From NCBI GenBank assembly GCA_030268105.1, contig BSDZ01000119.1, forward strand, positions 248,001 through 312,000: a stretch of 64,000 bases of DNA, in the 5' to 3' direction. Positions 1 to 12,334 of this stretch are shown here, in pieces (the stretch's first letter is position 1; each line of letters opens with the position of its first letter). The notes under the pieces were generated by a model. It worked only from the letters and a program-made list of their open reading frames with translations. It made no database searches and was not told where the DNA came from. Position numbers and translations under genes: made by a program. This stretch comes from Volvox africanus. Its lineage: Eukaryota; Chlorophyta; Chlorophyceae; Chlamydomonadales; Volvocaceae.

Positions 1-61
1 CTGGCGTCCATCCTTTTCGCGAGCTGGGTTGTTTCAAAGGCGGAAATCCATTGCGAGTATT

Positions 62-356
62 GAGGGAAGGAGCGAGGGAGGGAGGGAGGGAGGGAGGGAG
101 GGGTGGAGGGGTGGAGGGAGGGGTGGAGGGGTGGGTGGAGGGGTGGAGGGAGGGGTGGAGGGGTGGAGGGAGGGGTGGAGGGGTGGAGGGAGGGGTGGAG
201 GGGTGGAGGGAGGGAGGGAGGGGTGGAGGGAGGGGTGGAGGGGTGGAGGGAGGGGTGGAGGGGTGGAGGGAGGGGTGGAGGGGTGGAGGGAGGGAGGGAG
301 GGGTGGAGGGAGGGGGGGAGGGGTGGAGGGAGGGAGGGAGGGAGGGAGGGAGGGAA
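62..356. repeat. G-rich minisatellite
   Basis: Tandem units of the type GGAGGGGTGGAGGGA repeat for about 300 bases, with runs of three or more G every few bases on the plus strand. All six frames are open through it, giving Gly/Arg/Glu-rich or Pro/Leu/Ser-rich translations that reflect composition, not genes. The G spacing fits intramolecular G-quadruplexes. It lies just left of the last placed exon of the armadillo gene and may fall in one of its introns or its 3' flank. Confidence 0.95.
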
Positions 357-544
357 GGAGATAGGGCGACAACGGTAAGTAAAAGGGATTTCAGAAGGGA
401 GAGAAAGGGAGCACACCCAAGCAGTGCTGAATGCCAATGTGGCATTCAAGTGTTCGGGTTCGTTCTCATCGATTGATTGCAGCATTCAGTCCCCTACTTC
501 ATACGGTACTCGTCTCGTCCCCTACCCTCAACCCCTAACCCCAC

Positions 545-3500
545 CTGCTGCAGGCTGGCCCTTCGCAGCGACTTGTAACTTGACTCTCCCCTCAGCGCCG
601 CCAACACGCAGTCAAGATCGTCGCGGGCCGACAGCGGCGCCTCCCCCATGCGCCAGCGAGAACCCTGAGAGGGCTCCTCGGGCACAATCGAACCCGGGCT
701 AGAGGCACGGAAGCTGCGGCAAGTATTCGGCGACGTGGACGCCTCACCTGCCGCCGCCGCCGGCGCTGAGTCCGCCAGCGACTGTGGCCGCCGGCCCGAC
801 CCCGAATCACTTGTCCGTATAAAGCGCCAGCGCCAGGATCCACCACCGCCACCGCCACCGCCTCCGGCCGCCGCCGCGGCAGCTCTTAGCTGCAACCTTA
901 ATGCACCTGCGTTAGGGTGGCGGGCACCCGCTCGGGCGGGCAAGTTCTGGTAGTGGACTAAGTTGTGGTGGTGGTTCAAGTGATGATGGTGGTGGTGCGG
1001 GGCGGCAGCAGCGTTGGCTATCGCGTTATCTGCCTCGCTATTTGCCAGGCGCATGGCGGTGTCGGGGTCCTCGCCCAATTGGCGGAGCAGCAGCCGAATG
1101 CGGCCGGCCCGCGGGTCATTGTTGGGAAGCAACTGCAATTGAGTGCCCAGAGAGATCACAGTGTTGGTCGTCCTGGAAGTTACGGCGGACGCCAGAGCGG
1201 GGCATTAAGTAAGCGAGCGGCAGGGAGGGGAGAAAGCCACATCATGTATGGTAAGAGAAATGAGGGGAGAAGGCCGGGAAAGGATTCCGCACATAGCAGG
1301 TAGCAATGTGCGAGGAGTGGGGCAGATGAGATAAGCTCGCAAGTGACCAACAAAGTGTGTGTCTGTGTGTGTTCCACCGTTCATGGAGTCGATACGGTGC
1401 GGCGACACAAAGCGGTGGTATATGGAGGTGAGGCTCCTCTTGGTGTACGACATACTACGAAAAACTAAAGTCGCGAAGGTGAAAGGACAGGAGACCCTAC
1501 CTGCATGAGATCAGACCCGGCAAAATTCGGATCCTTGGATCCGAACAGATATCCAATTCCCATCCCACCCATCCCTTTCAGCCACCTGATCTCCCTGAGC
1601 GCCGGCGGGTCGTTGGCGGTGAGGTCCACCAGGGCGCTCACGACGGGTCGGCAACACGCCAGGCCGTGTGGGCCCCGTAATGTGTCCGCCAGAGCGGGTA
1701 TTCCCGCCGCCATGCGGACTGCTTGAGCTGAGGCCGGCCAGCGGCATGCAACTGCGATGGCGGCGGCGACTGTGGAGGGCACCAGTGAGGCGGTGGCCCA
1801 CCTGGCCGCGTGCCCGGTTGGGAGGCCGCAGCGAGTCGGGGCGGAATGAGCGGGTGACATGTGGAGGGCCCAGTCAAGAGAGTGGGGATGTACCGTACGT
1901 GGGAACGCGCGTACACAAATCATCCTTCCTAAACGTCTTTTGCTAGTAAAATAATCGTTAAAGTCCATCATCAGGGTGCATAGATCCCTGTGGGCCAATT
2001 GCTGCTTTGGTTATTGTCAATCCTGATGCTGCGCAACAAATATTTGCTCGTCCCAACAGTTCGCTAACCTCGGATGTTAATTCCCATAGGCAATGCGCCG
2101 CCTAAGTTAATGTGACAAGGAACACAAAGCAGACACACAGACAGATAGACAGGCAGACAGACAGACCTGGGATGCAGCAGGTCCACCAGCGTGTCAATGC
2201 CGTTGGCATGCACCATATCCACCAGGGCGCCGGGGTCCCCATCACCCAGCAGGCATAATGTCGCACAACATAGTACCGCACCCTCCACGTCATTACCGCC
2301 GGCACACACAGCCATCCACTGCAAAACGGGGTACCGGACCGACAAGATGGGCTTTCAAACATGGAGTCAGAAGATATCATTGGCCTAGACGGTGAAGCCG
2401 CAGAGCGGGAGTACGCGGGACTCGGGGGATATGGGGGACTAGGCGACGGGAGGCCGGGGGGGTGGACAAGCGTCAGGCGTTTAGCAGGCTAAATTGGTAT
2501 AGCCGGGGTGAGCTTGCGGCACAAGAAATACAAACATGTTGTGCGCTCCGTGACCGGAGTGGGTGTGGAGACTATGCAGTGCCGCATGCAGTAAAATGTG
2601 CCGTCGTTGGCATCGCCACACGTCCCAAGTACCCTCCCAGCCTACATCAACACCGCCACCCCAGAGCTTCTCCACACCCGCCGCGGCTACGTTCCAATTG
2701 CACTGTGCAGTGTGGTGCTGGCTCCATTCCCTTGATCGTGTGGGGCTCTTCATTAACTCCCTCCTCCCACCACCACCACCACCTCGGGTGGTCTCAAACG
2801 CCCCGTGCCGGTTTTACCTCGCAGATCGCTGGCACAGCACCCTCCTCCACCGCTACCCTCGCCAGCGCCTTATGTCCCGCCAGGTTTTGCAGCAGCAGCC
2901 CCAGCAAATGCGCCACCTCGATGTCCCGCTCAACTCTGGTGGCTGCAGCTGGGCCGTTAATGCCACCGTCATCGCCACCGTCACAGCCGCCGCCGTGGGC
3001 TCTAAACAGGGAACGTACCTGGGGCGCTGCCGACGACTTCACCGCGCCCAAGTTCAAGCGGTGGCGGGCAGTCGAGCTGTAGCGGCGAAGGGAAGGCGCT
3101 GCCGCCAAACCCCTCAATGCGGCAACCACGGGCGGCAACGCCCCCGCTGCCACCAAGTCCGTAGCACAGTGGACGTCCGCGGCGAGAGCGCACAAGCCCT
3201 GCGCGATGGCCATCGCAGTAATAGAAGAAGACTAGTAAGATAATAGTAGAAGACTAGGAAAAGACCTGTACATTGAAGAAATCACAGTCTTCCGGAGCTC
3301 ATCACGGCTCTAGATTGCTCTTGGTGGGCATACGGCGTGCGCTCCGTGTCCCACTCCCCATCCGGTGCCACCCGAGAAACCCTCCGAATCTGCCGCCACC
3401 AACTCCCCTTCTCTTACAATCCGTTTCTTCCCTTCTTGCGCGCCTAGCTTGGAGGCCAAGTGCATCCAGGCCGCTCTCACCTGCAGCGCCCACCAGCCCG

Positions 3501-6500
3501 GACGGTCCGCCAGCCCCATACCCAGTAGCACGTGCAGCAGCACCTCGTGGGTTCGTGCGAGATATATATCCGGGTGAGAGGGGGCGGCCATGGCAATGCG
3601 TGCAAGGCCCCGCAGGCAGGCGTCCAGTTGCCGACGGGAAAGTGGCTCCAAGGGTGGCAGGGGGCAAGAGGCAGTCGCCGGAGTGCCGGGCTGCGAAGAG
3701 AGGCGAGGTACACGAGACAGGTGTGGAGGTAGGGAAGATAGGGAAGGCGGAGGTACGAAAAATTGCAGCGAAAAGGCAGAGCTGTCATGTACCACAGTCG
3801 GGTGTGCTGTAAGGGAGGTGGGAAATGAGAGCTAGGGATGGGGCCAAATGCTGCGTTGTTTAGAGCAACAGGAACGCCGCCCCACCCGGAGCATGCCGGA
3901 TGGTAAGATTGCCGCCCATTCGCGCGAGGCGGCGGCGAGTAATGGAGGCGTCAACGGGGACAAGGTGGGGCGGAGACACAACGGATGGGATGAAGCGGGG
4001 CCCGGCCCCGGGGGTCCTTCATGGCGCTAGCGAACTGGACACATTGGGCAACACCGCGTCACCATCCCTCGCCACCAGCACACACGAAACATGAACACCA
4101 AGTCTGGTGCCCAGAAACGATTCATGTGCAGCCCCGGGAACCTTGGGGACACCGAAATCCTGTCAATTTCCTTAATTAGGCGGAACCCGTCCGAGCAGCT
4201 GCACATCCATCATCCAACAACCCACATGACTGCCGTAAAGGCACTCTGGGAGCACCCGATCACAACTTTAAGGTGCCGTAAACCTGGTGTTGCGCTTTCC
4301 ATCAGAGCTTTACCAGCGCTGCCATTCATATGTATACAGCAATTTCGCTAAGACGTGCAGTCCAGACCCCGTAATAACCAACCATTGCCGCCAGCAGCCG
4401 CTGCAGCATCACCAGATGGCCGCCGAAGGACAGCACCCGCAGCGCCCCCGTGACCTCGCGAGCCACGTCGGCCAGTGCCTGCGAGGTGACCCCGAGGAGC
4501 AGTGGACCCGGATCAGTTGCACTAGTGTGATCTGATGCTATCCGAACATCACCGTACGGCAGAGCGCACCAGGAAAAGCCCGCCCGCATCTCTGTGCGGA
4601 GACAAATTCATGATGCGGCTTCCACAGTGCCAGTGGAAACATTCAGAATCCAGGAGAGAAGACAAAAACTGTTGAGGTTATGGGGCGGTGGATGTACATG
4701 ATGGGGTGATATCAAGGTCACGTAGGGTGCGCACCTCTGTTGCCTCGACCACCGCCATGGCGCCCGCTGGCAGCTGCGGCTGCGGCTCAGGGTGGTCCGA
4801 GCCGTCGTAATCCATTCCGTGGGCATCCAGAGGCGCCGCGAGCGCCGCCCCTGCCTGCGACGGCGAGGACCTGGCGGAGGGCTGGTGCGGCTGTGAGCTC
4901 TGATGAGGACGAACCGGCGTCGCCGCCATATCAAGCAGCAGCTGGAGCATCGGAACAGGAATCTCACCAACACCAGCGGCGCTGTTGCCGCCAGCGGCGG
5001 CGGCAGTATTCTGCGTTGTTGCTGTCCTGGCGGCGCCGCTTGTGGCACCAGTACCAGCAGCGGCAGCGGCAACGGTGCCACCGCCACCGTAGCTCCGGAT
5101 GCATCTCACCAGGGCGAGAAGTGCAAGCTCCATCGTCTGGTGCTGCGCACTGTTTGGCTTCACCAGTGCAGCAGCACCACCTCCGGTTGCAGAGACAGGG
5201 CTGCCGCTGCTGCACCCTGGGCTGCCGTGGCTGGAAGACGGGTAGTCGGGTATCCAGGCTGCCAGGAAGGGGCCCCCTGACAGCTCCACCAGCGTCATGA
5301 GAGCCTCGGTAGCCCCCGCTGCCACCAGGCCGGGACGCAGGGTGGGGTGGGCGGTCAGGGCTGCCAGGGCAAGAACGGCAGACTCCACAGCGGCAGCTCC
5401 GGCGGCTCCATTCAGGAGGGTGATTAGCGACTGGGGCAGATCGTATGTCGCATGTGATGGGGCCGGGGCCCCAAAACACAAAGAGGATGGCACGTTGGGG
5501 ATTAAATGTTTGGACGGACCTAAAGGTTGCCCCCAACAGCGCTACGGGAAGCCCTAGTAGCGCTAGTAGGATTCGGAGCGTGAACGGAATATTTCAGATA
5601 TCAGGACGCGAACATTCACGCCTCTAGGACCTCAGTAGCTTGCCATGACTTGTGCTTTGATGATGGCAATGGGGTCTGCCATGTTGGCGTTGACCTGGAC
5701 GTTGAGGTGTCTTGCCATCATCTCCCACAACACTTCGTCACCGAACACGCCAACGATTTCGAGCCCTACCTCGATGCCCATAGGGCCCTGCACTCGAAGC
5801 ATCTCCCGTCCAGCTGCCTGAGGATCATCGGGAGTACGGCACGCATGACGCAATATATACAGCTAACAATATTCCTAATGAGGAGGCCTATCACTGTCCG
5901 GCACTGCCCATAGGGCCCTACCAACATAATTTTGCCGTCTGAAATTATGGCGTTTGAGCGCTTCATTCGAAGGGTTCCACAGGGGAAATCGTGAAGTACA
6001 TACAAGGTCATGCCGAACTCGATGACCACGCTTATCTAAACCTACGTGTCATACTGGCCGCCTAATACGGGCCTTGTGATTGTGTGGCCTCAGTAACAGA
6101 CGCTTATGTTGTCGATGTGTCGATGTGAAAAAAATGGCAAATGGCTTCAGAGCACGATAACCGCGCTACCCGGGCTGCGAGGCTAGCTCCGGTGCCCATG
6201 TGGCTGCTGTACATGTATATGATGATACATGCCCCCCTTCTGGCTAAACTTCATTTTTTCATGAGGAGGAAACTGAAAACAGCGACAGCGCCGCAGCAAG
6301 CACGCGGAGCCCCTCCTCACCTCCATTGAACTCAGTCGTGCCAGGCATCGCGCCGCGTCCGCCATAAGCTGATACTGCTGCTGCTGATGGCGGTGGTGTG
6401 CTTGTAGCTCTTGACGGTTAACGTGGTGCTGCTGGAAGTCGGCCGACAGACAGGCCAGTAAAGGCTGAACCGCTCCTGTCGCCAGTAACTGCCCTCTTAC

Positions 6501-8482
6501 CTCCTGTTGGTGCAGATCACCGTACTCGGGTGTTAGGGTTAGCTATAGACATTACATGTTGCTTGGGTTTGTCCTTCAGGCGGGTTAGACCGCTAGCGGA
6601 TACCATGTGGCAATAATAGCTACCGATGTGGACAAAGTGCTACGTAAACCAGGCCCCTAATCATGAGGAAGCAGTAGCAGCCGTAGTAGGCGTGAGACGT
6701 GCTTGTGTGCTCTCTACCAGGGCCCCTAACCGCTTTCCCTACGCCCCCCAGCTAACTCACGCTGCACTCCGACAGGCAGGATAGTATCCTAGCAGCATGG
6801 GCCCGTGCGGCCTGGGGGTGGACCGGGAGGGCGTTTGGGACTCCAGCCGCAGCCACATCAGAGCTGTTTGCTGATACTGGTGTAATTGGCGTCAGCATCC
6901 TAACTAAGCATGCCAGCAGCGCTCCATTCCTGCGACAATAGGTTTGGTACTACATCAAGTTTGATGTATAGCTCCGGAAAGGAAGCCCAAGCATGAGGAC
7001 TTTGGACGTCAGCGGAGTCAGGCCTACAGCGAGCCCGGCCCGCGGCCGTCGGACAGGGCCAGGCCTAGAGCCATTTTGAGCCCACCCAGGCCCTCTTACA
7101 TCGGACCTCATCGCCACTTCTACCGCGACTACCAGCACCACCACAGGACTGGGTAGCCCCTCTTCAGCTTGGTAGATGGTATTGGACCAACCCACCTCCG
7201 CAACGCAACATGGCTGATGACCTCCAGGCAGTCCTGGTCGCGACCCACACACGTCAGCATCGCCGCGAGTTGCTGGGTACAGTACTGCAGCACTTCCGGT
7301 GGCTGTATGGCGTCATCCGGCAAGAGGCATGGTGTACCTGCACGTGGGTACAGGAGGAGGCAGACCAAACCAGGGGCAGACCATTTCCTCCGTGCACATA
7401 ACGGCATGTTCGTGTAGACCCAAACCATATCCACCTTAAACCCTCCAAAGACATGTGCGCCATAGATGTATACATGTATACTAACAAGTACATCAACTTC
7501 TTTAATTACAATTCAACTTCCAATGCAGATACTTAATCGGGTAAGTGCTGCATATCCTAACTGGCATATTGTTTGCTCTGCTGCTCCGGATTTAAAACCC
7601 GTGCCATGTGTCGGATAGAGAAGTAAGGAACCGAGTTGCACCTGCTGCCTTCTCCTCACCCTTTCCTTCCCGCCCCTCCCTTCCCATTCCGTTCCAAGCT
7701 GTCCAACTGACAGATATGGAGCTCGCACAGGCTCCGGAACCGCCAGCAAACTGGCCACCATCCATCCAGTCACTCAGCTGCCAGACAGCTGCTGGCCTCA
7801 CTGACCCACCAGAGCAATAGCCACTCCCTTCCGTTAGCGGCCCCTGCGCTCTCCCACCTGCCATCCCGTCACGGCCCTGGCTACTCCGGACATGGTTAAT
7901 GGTCTGCGGATTTTGCAGTTCTAGTTGTTGCTGCTGTTGCTGCCGCATCACCTGTTGCTGATTATACTGCTGTTGGTGCATAGTCAACTCTGCTGCGTGC
8001 TGCTGGAGGAAGGTAGCCTCCCCCGGATGGACGCACTGGGAAAACAGCTCGACCGTCACATGCAACTGGACATCCACGCGACCGCCTGTCGTTGCATCAG
8101 TAGCATCAGTAGTAACAGTAACAGTGACAACGGCAAAACACCCGACACACTAGCTGTGCAGCCCGGCATAGGCATTAGGGACAGGCGGTAAAACCATGCG
8201 TCAAGCTGAATACGAGCGATGCAATCCTAGTTGGGAACATAAATGCGGACTTCGGGACCACGGTGCCATACCTAGCAGCAGCAAACACCAGCACAAAGGG
8301 CGCCGGCGCCGTTGCAGGCAATCGGCGACTCTGCCCACGTCTGCACATGGCTCCGGTAAAAGCTGCTTGAGCCGCTGGGCGAATTTAGGTGCATTTCTGG
8401 CCGCCCAGCTTCGACGAGAATCCTCGTCAATTTGCAAGCAGCTGTGCACGATAAGGATCAAATCATTCTCTAGAGACTTCAT
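545..8482 (-). CDS. Armadillo-repeat protein (3' end open)
   Basis: Thirteen exons join in frame from ATG at 8482: 8339-8482, 7858-8149, 7196-7337, 6321-6495 (start uncertain), 4735-5430, 4383-4478, 3481-3690, 3019-3198, 2818-2928, 2167-2318, 1501-1801, 1378-1436 (acceptor weak), 545-1172. That is 1,062 codons. The last exon ends in CAG before GTGGGG, so more exons probably lie further left; if that donor is unused the frame stops at 494. Leu/Ala-rich helical repeats such as LVAAGALPPVVAALRGL and VEEGAVPAICE, spread over many exons, are typical of armadillo (ARM) scaffolds, which bind protein partners. Between repeats are a Gln-rich stretch (about residues 110-135), an Ala/Ser/Thr-rich insert and a poly-His block, the usual low-complexity inserts of volvocine proteins. 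No catalytic domain is visible. Intron 4 (5431-6320) holds the unrelated open frame at 5632-5853. Confidence 0.7.
5632..5853 (-). other. Unrecognised open frame inside an intron
   Basis: A frame of about 70 residues ending in TGA lies within intron 4 of the armadillo gene on the same strand. It reads as ordinary globular protein, with segments such as GLEIVGVFGDEVLWEMMARH and ADPIAIIKAQVMASY, and it is not low-complexity. A second nearby frame (about 5935-6029) contains VIEFGMTLYVLHDF. No family is recognised. A transposon fragment or an alternative 3' exon of the host gene are both possible. Confidence 0.3.
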
Positions 8483-8642
8483 TGCCTCCTATTCCTTGTT
8501 CGAGCAGTTCATGGCACAGCTTTTGCTGCAAAGTCCGAGCTTTCAGGTGCCAGCGGTTGCTGGAAAACGAACAAGCTTTCCATTAATGCTGGGCCAATAA
8601 AGCAACACTGGCCAAGTATTGGCTTGAGCAGCATTTCTAAGT

Positions 8643-8850
8643 GGGTGGCAATATTTACAGCGGGGCCAGGGCAAACCTTATTTCCGTACCGTACCGAAAG
8701 GTTGCTCCTGTTGTCGCTCTACACTTTGTCGTTTTCAAAGGTTTCAATTTCTTTATAAAGAAAACATGAACTTGAAAGACATGACGAGAAAACTTTCGGC
8801 ACGGTGCGGAAATGAGATTCGCCTTGGCCCCTCTGTAAAATATTGCCACC
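8643..8850. mobile_element. MITE-like inverted-repeat element
   Basis: Left arm 8643-8700 and right arm about 8793-8850 are imperfect inverted repeats nearly 60 bases long, beginning GGGTGGCAATATTTACAG on the left and ending in its complement on the right. Most mismatches between the arms are transitions. The unpaired centre is about 90 bases of AT-richer DNA. No transposase and no clear target-site duplication are visible. It lies 160-370 bases upstream of the armadillo-gene ATG, so it probably occupies that gene's promoter or 5' leader. Confidence 0.7.
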
Positions 8851-9835
8851 CCAGCGCAAACGGGGGACGATCCCTGTCCAATCGCGAATCGACCCACACA
8901 TCTCTAGTAATGTGTCATGTTTTTTAAGTTAAATTGTTTTTCAATGAAGGCGATATCCATGACCGCTCTTTAATGTGCAGTTAAGCGACCGACGGAGACC
9001 GGGAGCCATCGTGCGGCATGACTAACGCAATCAGACAATCAAAGACACAGTGTTTATGGGCTTACGCGAGTGCAGTATAAAAAATGCCAACGCCGTTACA
9101 TTAGTTCAAGGAGCTCTGGGTTATGGCTCCGAGACCAAACAATTTGACGTATATCTTCTTGTTTTAGGAGGCATAAGTAGAGCAAGATGGAAATGCTATG
9201 CAGTAAATAGTTTGCGACGTCTCCTACATGCGCCTAAGTGGCAAAGCTGGCCAGCGCGGCTAGATAAATAAGACTTATTGCACTAGCAGAAATAGGTTAT
9301 CCCAGGTCGAGGTCGCGCAGCCCCAAAAGGTTGGCGTGCACGGCCTTCCACCATCCATACTATTGATGCCGAGTGTGAAAAAACGCGGGCCGGTTGCGTA
9401 TCCGACCCGACCAATGAGCTGAAACGTCCACGAAGCCTGAAGAGACAATCGATCCAAGTCTTAAGCCTTAACGTGATTACTGTTGCAATCAGCTATCAAA
9501 CATATCGCATTGAGGCAATAAATACTTGCGTTGTTGAAGAATTTGTACGGCAACCTTTGCCAATTGAAAAGAGGTCCCGGGGTACTTAACCTAATAGCCT
9601 CAAGCAACTAAGAATATGACGCATTGATCTTCCTGATGTTGCCTAACTGAGTTTCGTTAAGGAATCTGACCAAAAGTTAACACTCCCACGAGGTCAGAAT
9701 TCCATACACATAGAACATCAGACACTCATATAAAGCAGCAGTGGTGATCTGCGTCCGAACTCCCACGCAATAAGCCATAGATAGGCTGTACCAGCTTTGG
9801 GTTGTTACCCTCAATGCCCGACCAATTTCCTCACT
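8851..9835. other. No gene seen
   Basis: AT-richer sequence with only short random open frames. No coding bias, splice structure or repeat was recognised between the inverted-repeat element and the copia relic. Confidence 0.5.
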
Positions 9836-10760
9836 TCAGCCCCATGCCAACCATCCTCGGTGCAATTTCTCTCTCGGCAGTGCCTTAGGAAAGCCATCCG
9901 TCAATTGCTCCTTAGGACCACATTGCACAATTTTTACTTCACCTCTTTCAAACATGTGGCGATCAAAGCCGTGGCACACGTCAATATGTTTTGTGCGCGC
10001 TGTAGGTACAGGACTCTCCAACATTGAGATGCAGGCGCTATTATCAGGCTTGATTGGCACAGCACCCAAACGTACATCAGTCAGGAGATGTCGCAGCCAA
10101 ATTTCTTCTTTCATTTCCGCAGCAGCAGCCATGTACTCCGCAGTTCAGCAGTAGGAGCCACCGTAAGCTGCAATTATGATGACCATTAGAGTGCCCTGCT
10201 ACCGAGTAAGAAAACGAAGCCAGCAGTAGACCGGCGACCCTTCAATCCAGCTAGCTCAGAATCGCAGCAACCTACAACATCAAGGCCTCCCCCAAACATG
10301 ATTCCAACGTTCGGCGTACCGGCTAGATATCTAAGAATCCCTTTTGCAGCATTCCAGTGCATAGGCGTTGACATGTGCCTCGCCAATTCTCCCACGGAAA
10401 ATCATATATCCGGATGCGAACAGACAGACAGATACAGTGGACTTCCAATTAATTTACTGTGCGGGAGCCTCAGTGTGTCGAGTGGTTCCACATCCAAGGA
10501 GAATCGTGTGTTGGCGTCCGAAGGGGTGGACTGCCCATTAGCACCATCCATGTTGCACTTAGTATGGTTAGTAAGGTTATCCTGCTGTACGTGCCGTTTC
10601 TGAGAAATTTGCAAGGTATGCGCGGACCTATTACGGATGATCTCAACACCTTAAAAGAAATTCGATTCCCCCAAATCACGCATCTCAAAGCACTCCCCTG
10701 TTGGGATTTTGTTTCGTCCACCACAGCACTTACAGGCGATGCGCAGAGGTCATCCACATG
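9836..10760 (-). mobile_element. Ty1/copia retrotransposon relic (RT C-terminus and RNase H)
   Basis: Read on the minus strand, pieces in different frames follow the order of a copia polyprotein: a VDDLC-like reverse-transcriptase motif near 10757, then HSKLIGSPLYLSVCSHPDI, then WNAAKGILRYLAGTPNVGI followed by RRSTAGFVFLLGS, then RNase H with AEMKEEIWLRHLL and RTKHIDVCHGFDRHMFERGE. At least two frameshifts break it. Gag, protease, integrase and the first half of RT were not found, and LTRs were not recognised. It is a dead fragment. Confidence 0.88.
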
Positions 10761-11208
10761 GACTGGGAATTCATCCGATTATCACTCTCTCCCTTCACAA
10801 ATAATCCGGAATCTGACACTGATGGATGAAAACCCATCTGATGCAGGACCGTATGAAGCCGTACATACCAGGTACGAGGGCCCTGTCATACGCCATACAG
10901 GGTGTGGTCAAGATGACATGCGATATTTGCACCTTCCTGCTCATATCCCGGGGGTAGCTCCGTGAACAATCCTGTTTATTAATGCTTTCTGTTCTTTGTG
11001 GTGCCATTAGCTAATTCCCACCACCGCAGCCTCGGCAGATAGGTCCAGAGATGCAGATATACCAGAGGCACGATACCCGCTGGCTGCACACTCCACTGCA
11101 CTTCCAGTGCCACTAACAAAATGTATGTTGGGTCTTGGTGGGTAGTGCTGCGGCAGGTGGATGGTCGGTAAATTCATCAGCTGCCCAAGAAACAAAAGAA
11201 TCCACTGT

Positions 11209-11289
11209 GATTTTACCTTGTACGGATTGGACAGCGCCATGCCGATTTCCGTCATGCCGTACCTCTCCAAAAGCAAGCCAACGCCTCTA
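11209..11289 (-). pseudogene. Orphan exon of an acyl/malonyl-CoA synthetase
   Basis: The minus strand encodes LLLERYGMTEIGMALSNPYK and then a GTAAAA donor-like sequence. LLERYGMTEIGMALSNP is the signature of the adenylate-forming ACSF3/malonyl-CoA synthetase family, including the YGMTE adenylation motif. No neighbouring exon could be found on either side. The coding stretch breaks upstream at a 12-base inverted repeat (11259-11270 against 11290-11301). I read it as a captured or duplicated exon, not a working gene. Confidence 0.7.
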
Positions 11290-11479
11290 TTGGAGAGGTA
11301 CGTACGGCTTTGTAATCCTTTATTAGGGCGCGGAAAGTTTGAAGCCCTCGTAGACCGTTTTAAGCAAGAATATTTAGTCCAAAAACATCAAAGCATTTAG
11401 AGATTCCGGTTGTTTGCATTTTGAACCTCCACACACGAGCGGTCAGCCCCAGTGTACCACAGCAAGGAGGCGGAAGGGT

Positions 11480-11738
11480 CAACACCACTACCATTTGTAA
11501 AAGGCCTCTTCCACGGCCTATTCCCTGTACGGCCGCTGCACGTGATCATGTCGTACGCTACATGTCGTACTGCTGTGAGCTCTGTGGCTGGATTTTTCAT
11601 CGTATTCAATCTACCTTTATGTATTGTGTCATATTGTTTTGATAATTGTTTTGATTTGCAATGTTCGTGCAATGCAAGCGTTGTGCCCACGCAATAGGCC
11701 GGGGGAGAGGCCTTTCACGAATGATATTAATGGTGTTG
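11480..11738. repeat. Foldback element with about 47-bp inverted arms
   Basis: The arms at 11480-11525 and 11690-11738 are imperfect reverse complements sharing CAACACCA, then AAAGGCCTCT, then CGGCCTATT. They enclose about 165 bases of AT-rich sequence. There is no transposase and no obvious target duplication. A MITE or a snap-back transposon remnant is likely. Confidence 0.6.
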
Positions 11739-11899
11739 AGAGACACAGTTTGCTCCCTTTGTCTTTCCGAACGAATGTTCGTCCGTCCGTCTGACTACCA
11801 ATCGGTCTGCCATCCCTCGTTGGACCTCTCAAGCCGCATCGCTCCATCTCACCTTCCAAGAAATCATGTACGACCGACCGGCGGCCGTGAAACCAGGCC

Positions 11900-12018
11900 G
11901 ATATATATATATACATGCCATTGCTCCTTCCTGATATTTCAACTAGGGCTTTTTTGCAGTCCATCATTCCTGCTCCTGTTTTTTCCCTCAAATCTTTTAC
12001 TAATGATGCTGATACGCG
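11900..12018 (-). pseudogene. Elongation factor Ts N-terminal fragment
   Basis: The minus strand encodes about 32 residues containing [18 protein letters not shown], the diagnostic N-terminal (UBA-like) signature of EF-Ts, the exchange factor for EF-Tu in bacteria and organelles; VSASLVKD before it also fits plastid-type EF-Ts. An in-frame stop (TAG) precedes it and the similarity ends after ALVEISG. Codons are strongly A-ending (AAA, GAA, GCA, TCA, GTA), unlike the GC-ending codons of real genes nearby, so it may come from an organelle or another organism. No flanking exons were found. Confidence 0.75.
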
Positions 12019-12334
12019 TGGCTTCTACGTCATATTTGGAATTGCTAAATAAGATTTAATAACTAGAAACTTGATTTATATATAATAAAAATGGATTTGC
12101 ATGTTGTTTGAAAAAGATATTTGCCATTTTAAATAGCTCTTTTTACTTCCATTCACGCACTGTCTCCTCCACTGTCCTCCACTATCTCCTTCCTTCCCAT
12201 TCCTCCACTTTGACCTCCTCCTCCACCTCTTCCTCCCTTTCCCCACGCAAGTGACCTCTGGGATGGCTTCCTCTCTCTGATGCGGAGTGGAGGCCTGCTG
12301 TGTCAGAGATGCCCTCCGAGTGCGAGCGTCGCAA

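Noticed and set aside
29..476. Gly/Arg/Glu- and Pro/Ser-rich frames in the G-rich minisatellite
   Set aside because: Open in all frames because of the repeat; not protein-like.
10795..11007. Further copia coding sequence upstream of the RT fragment
   Set aside because: No recognised integrase or RT motif in any frame, so the relic was ended at about 10760.
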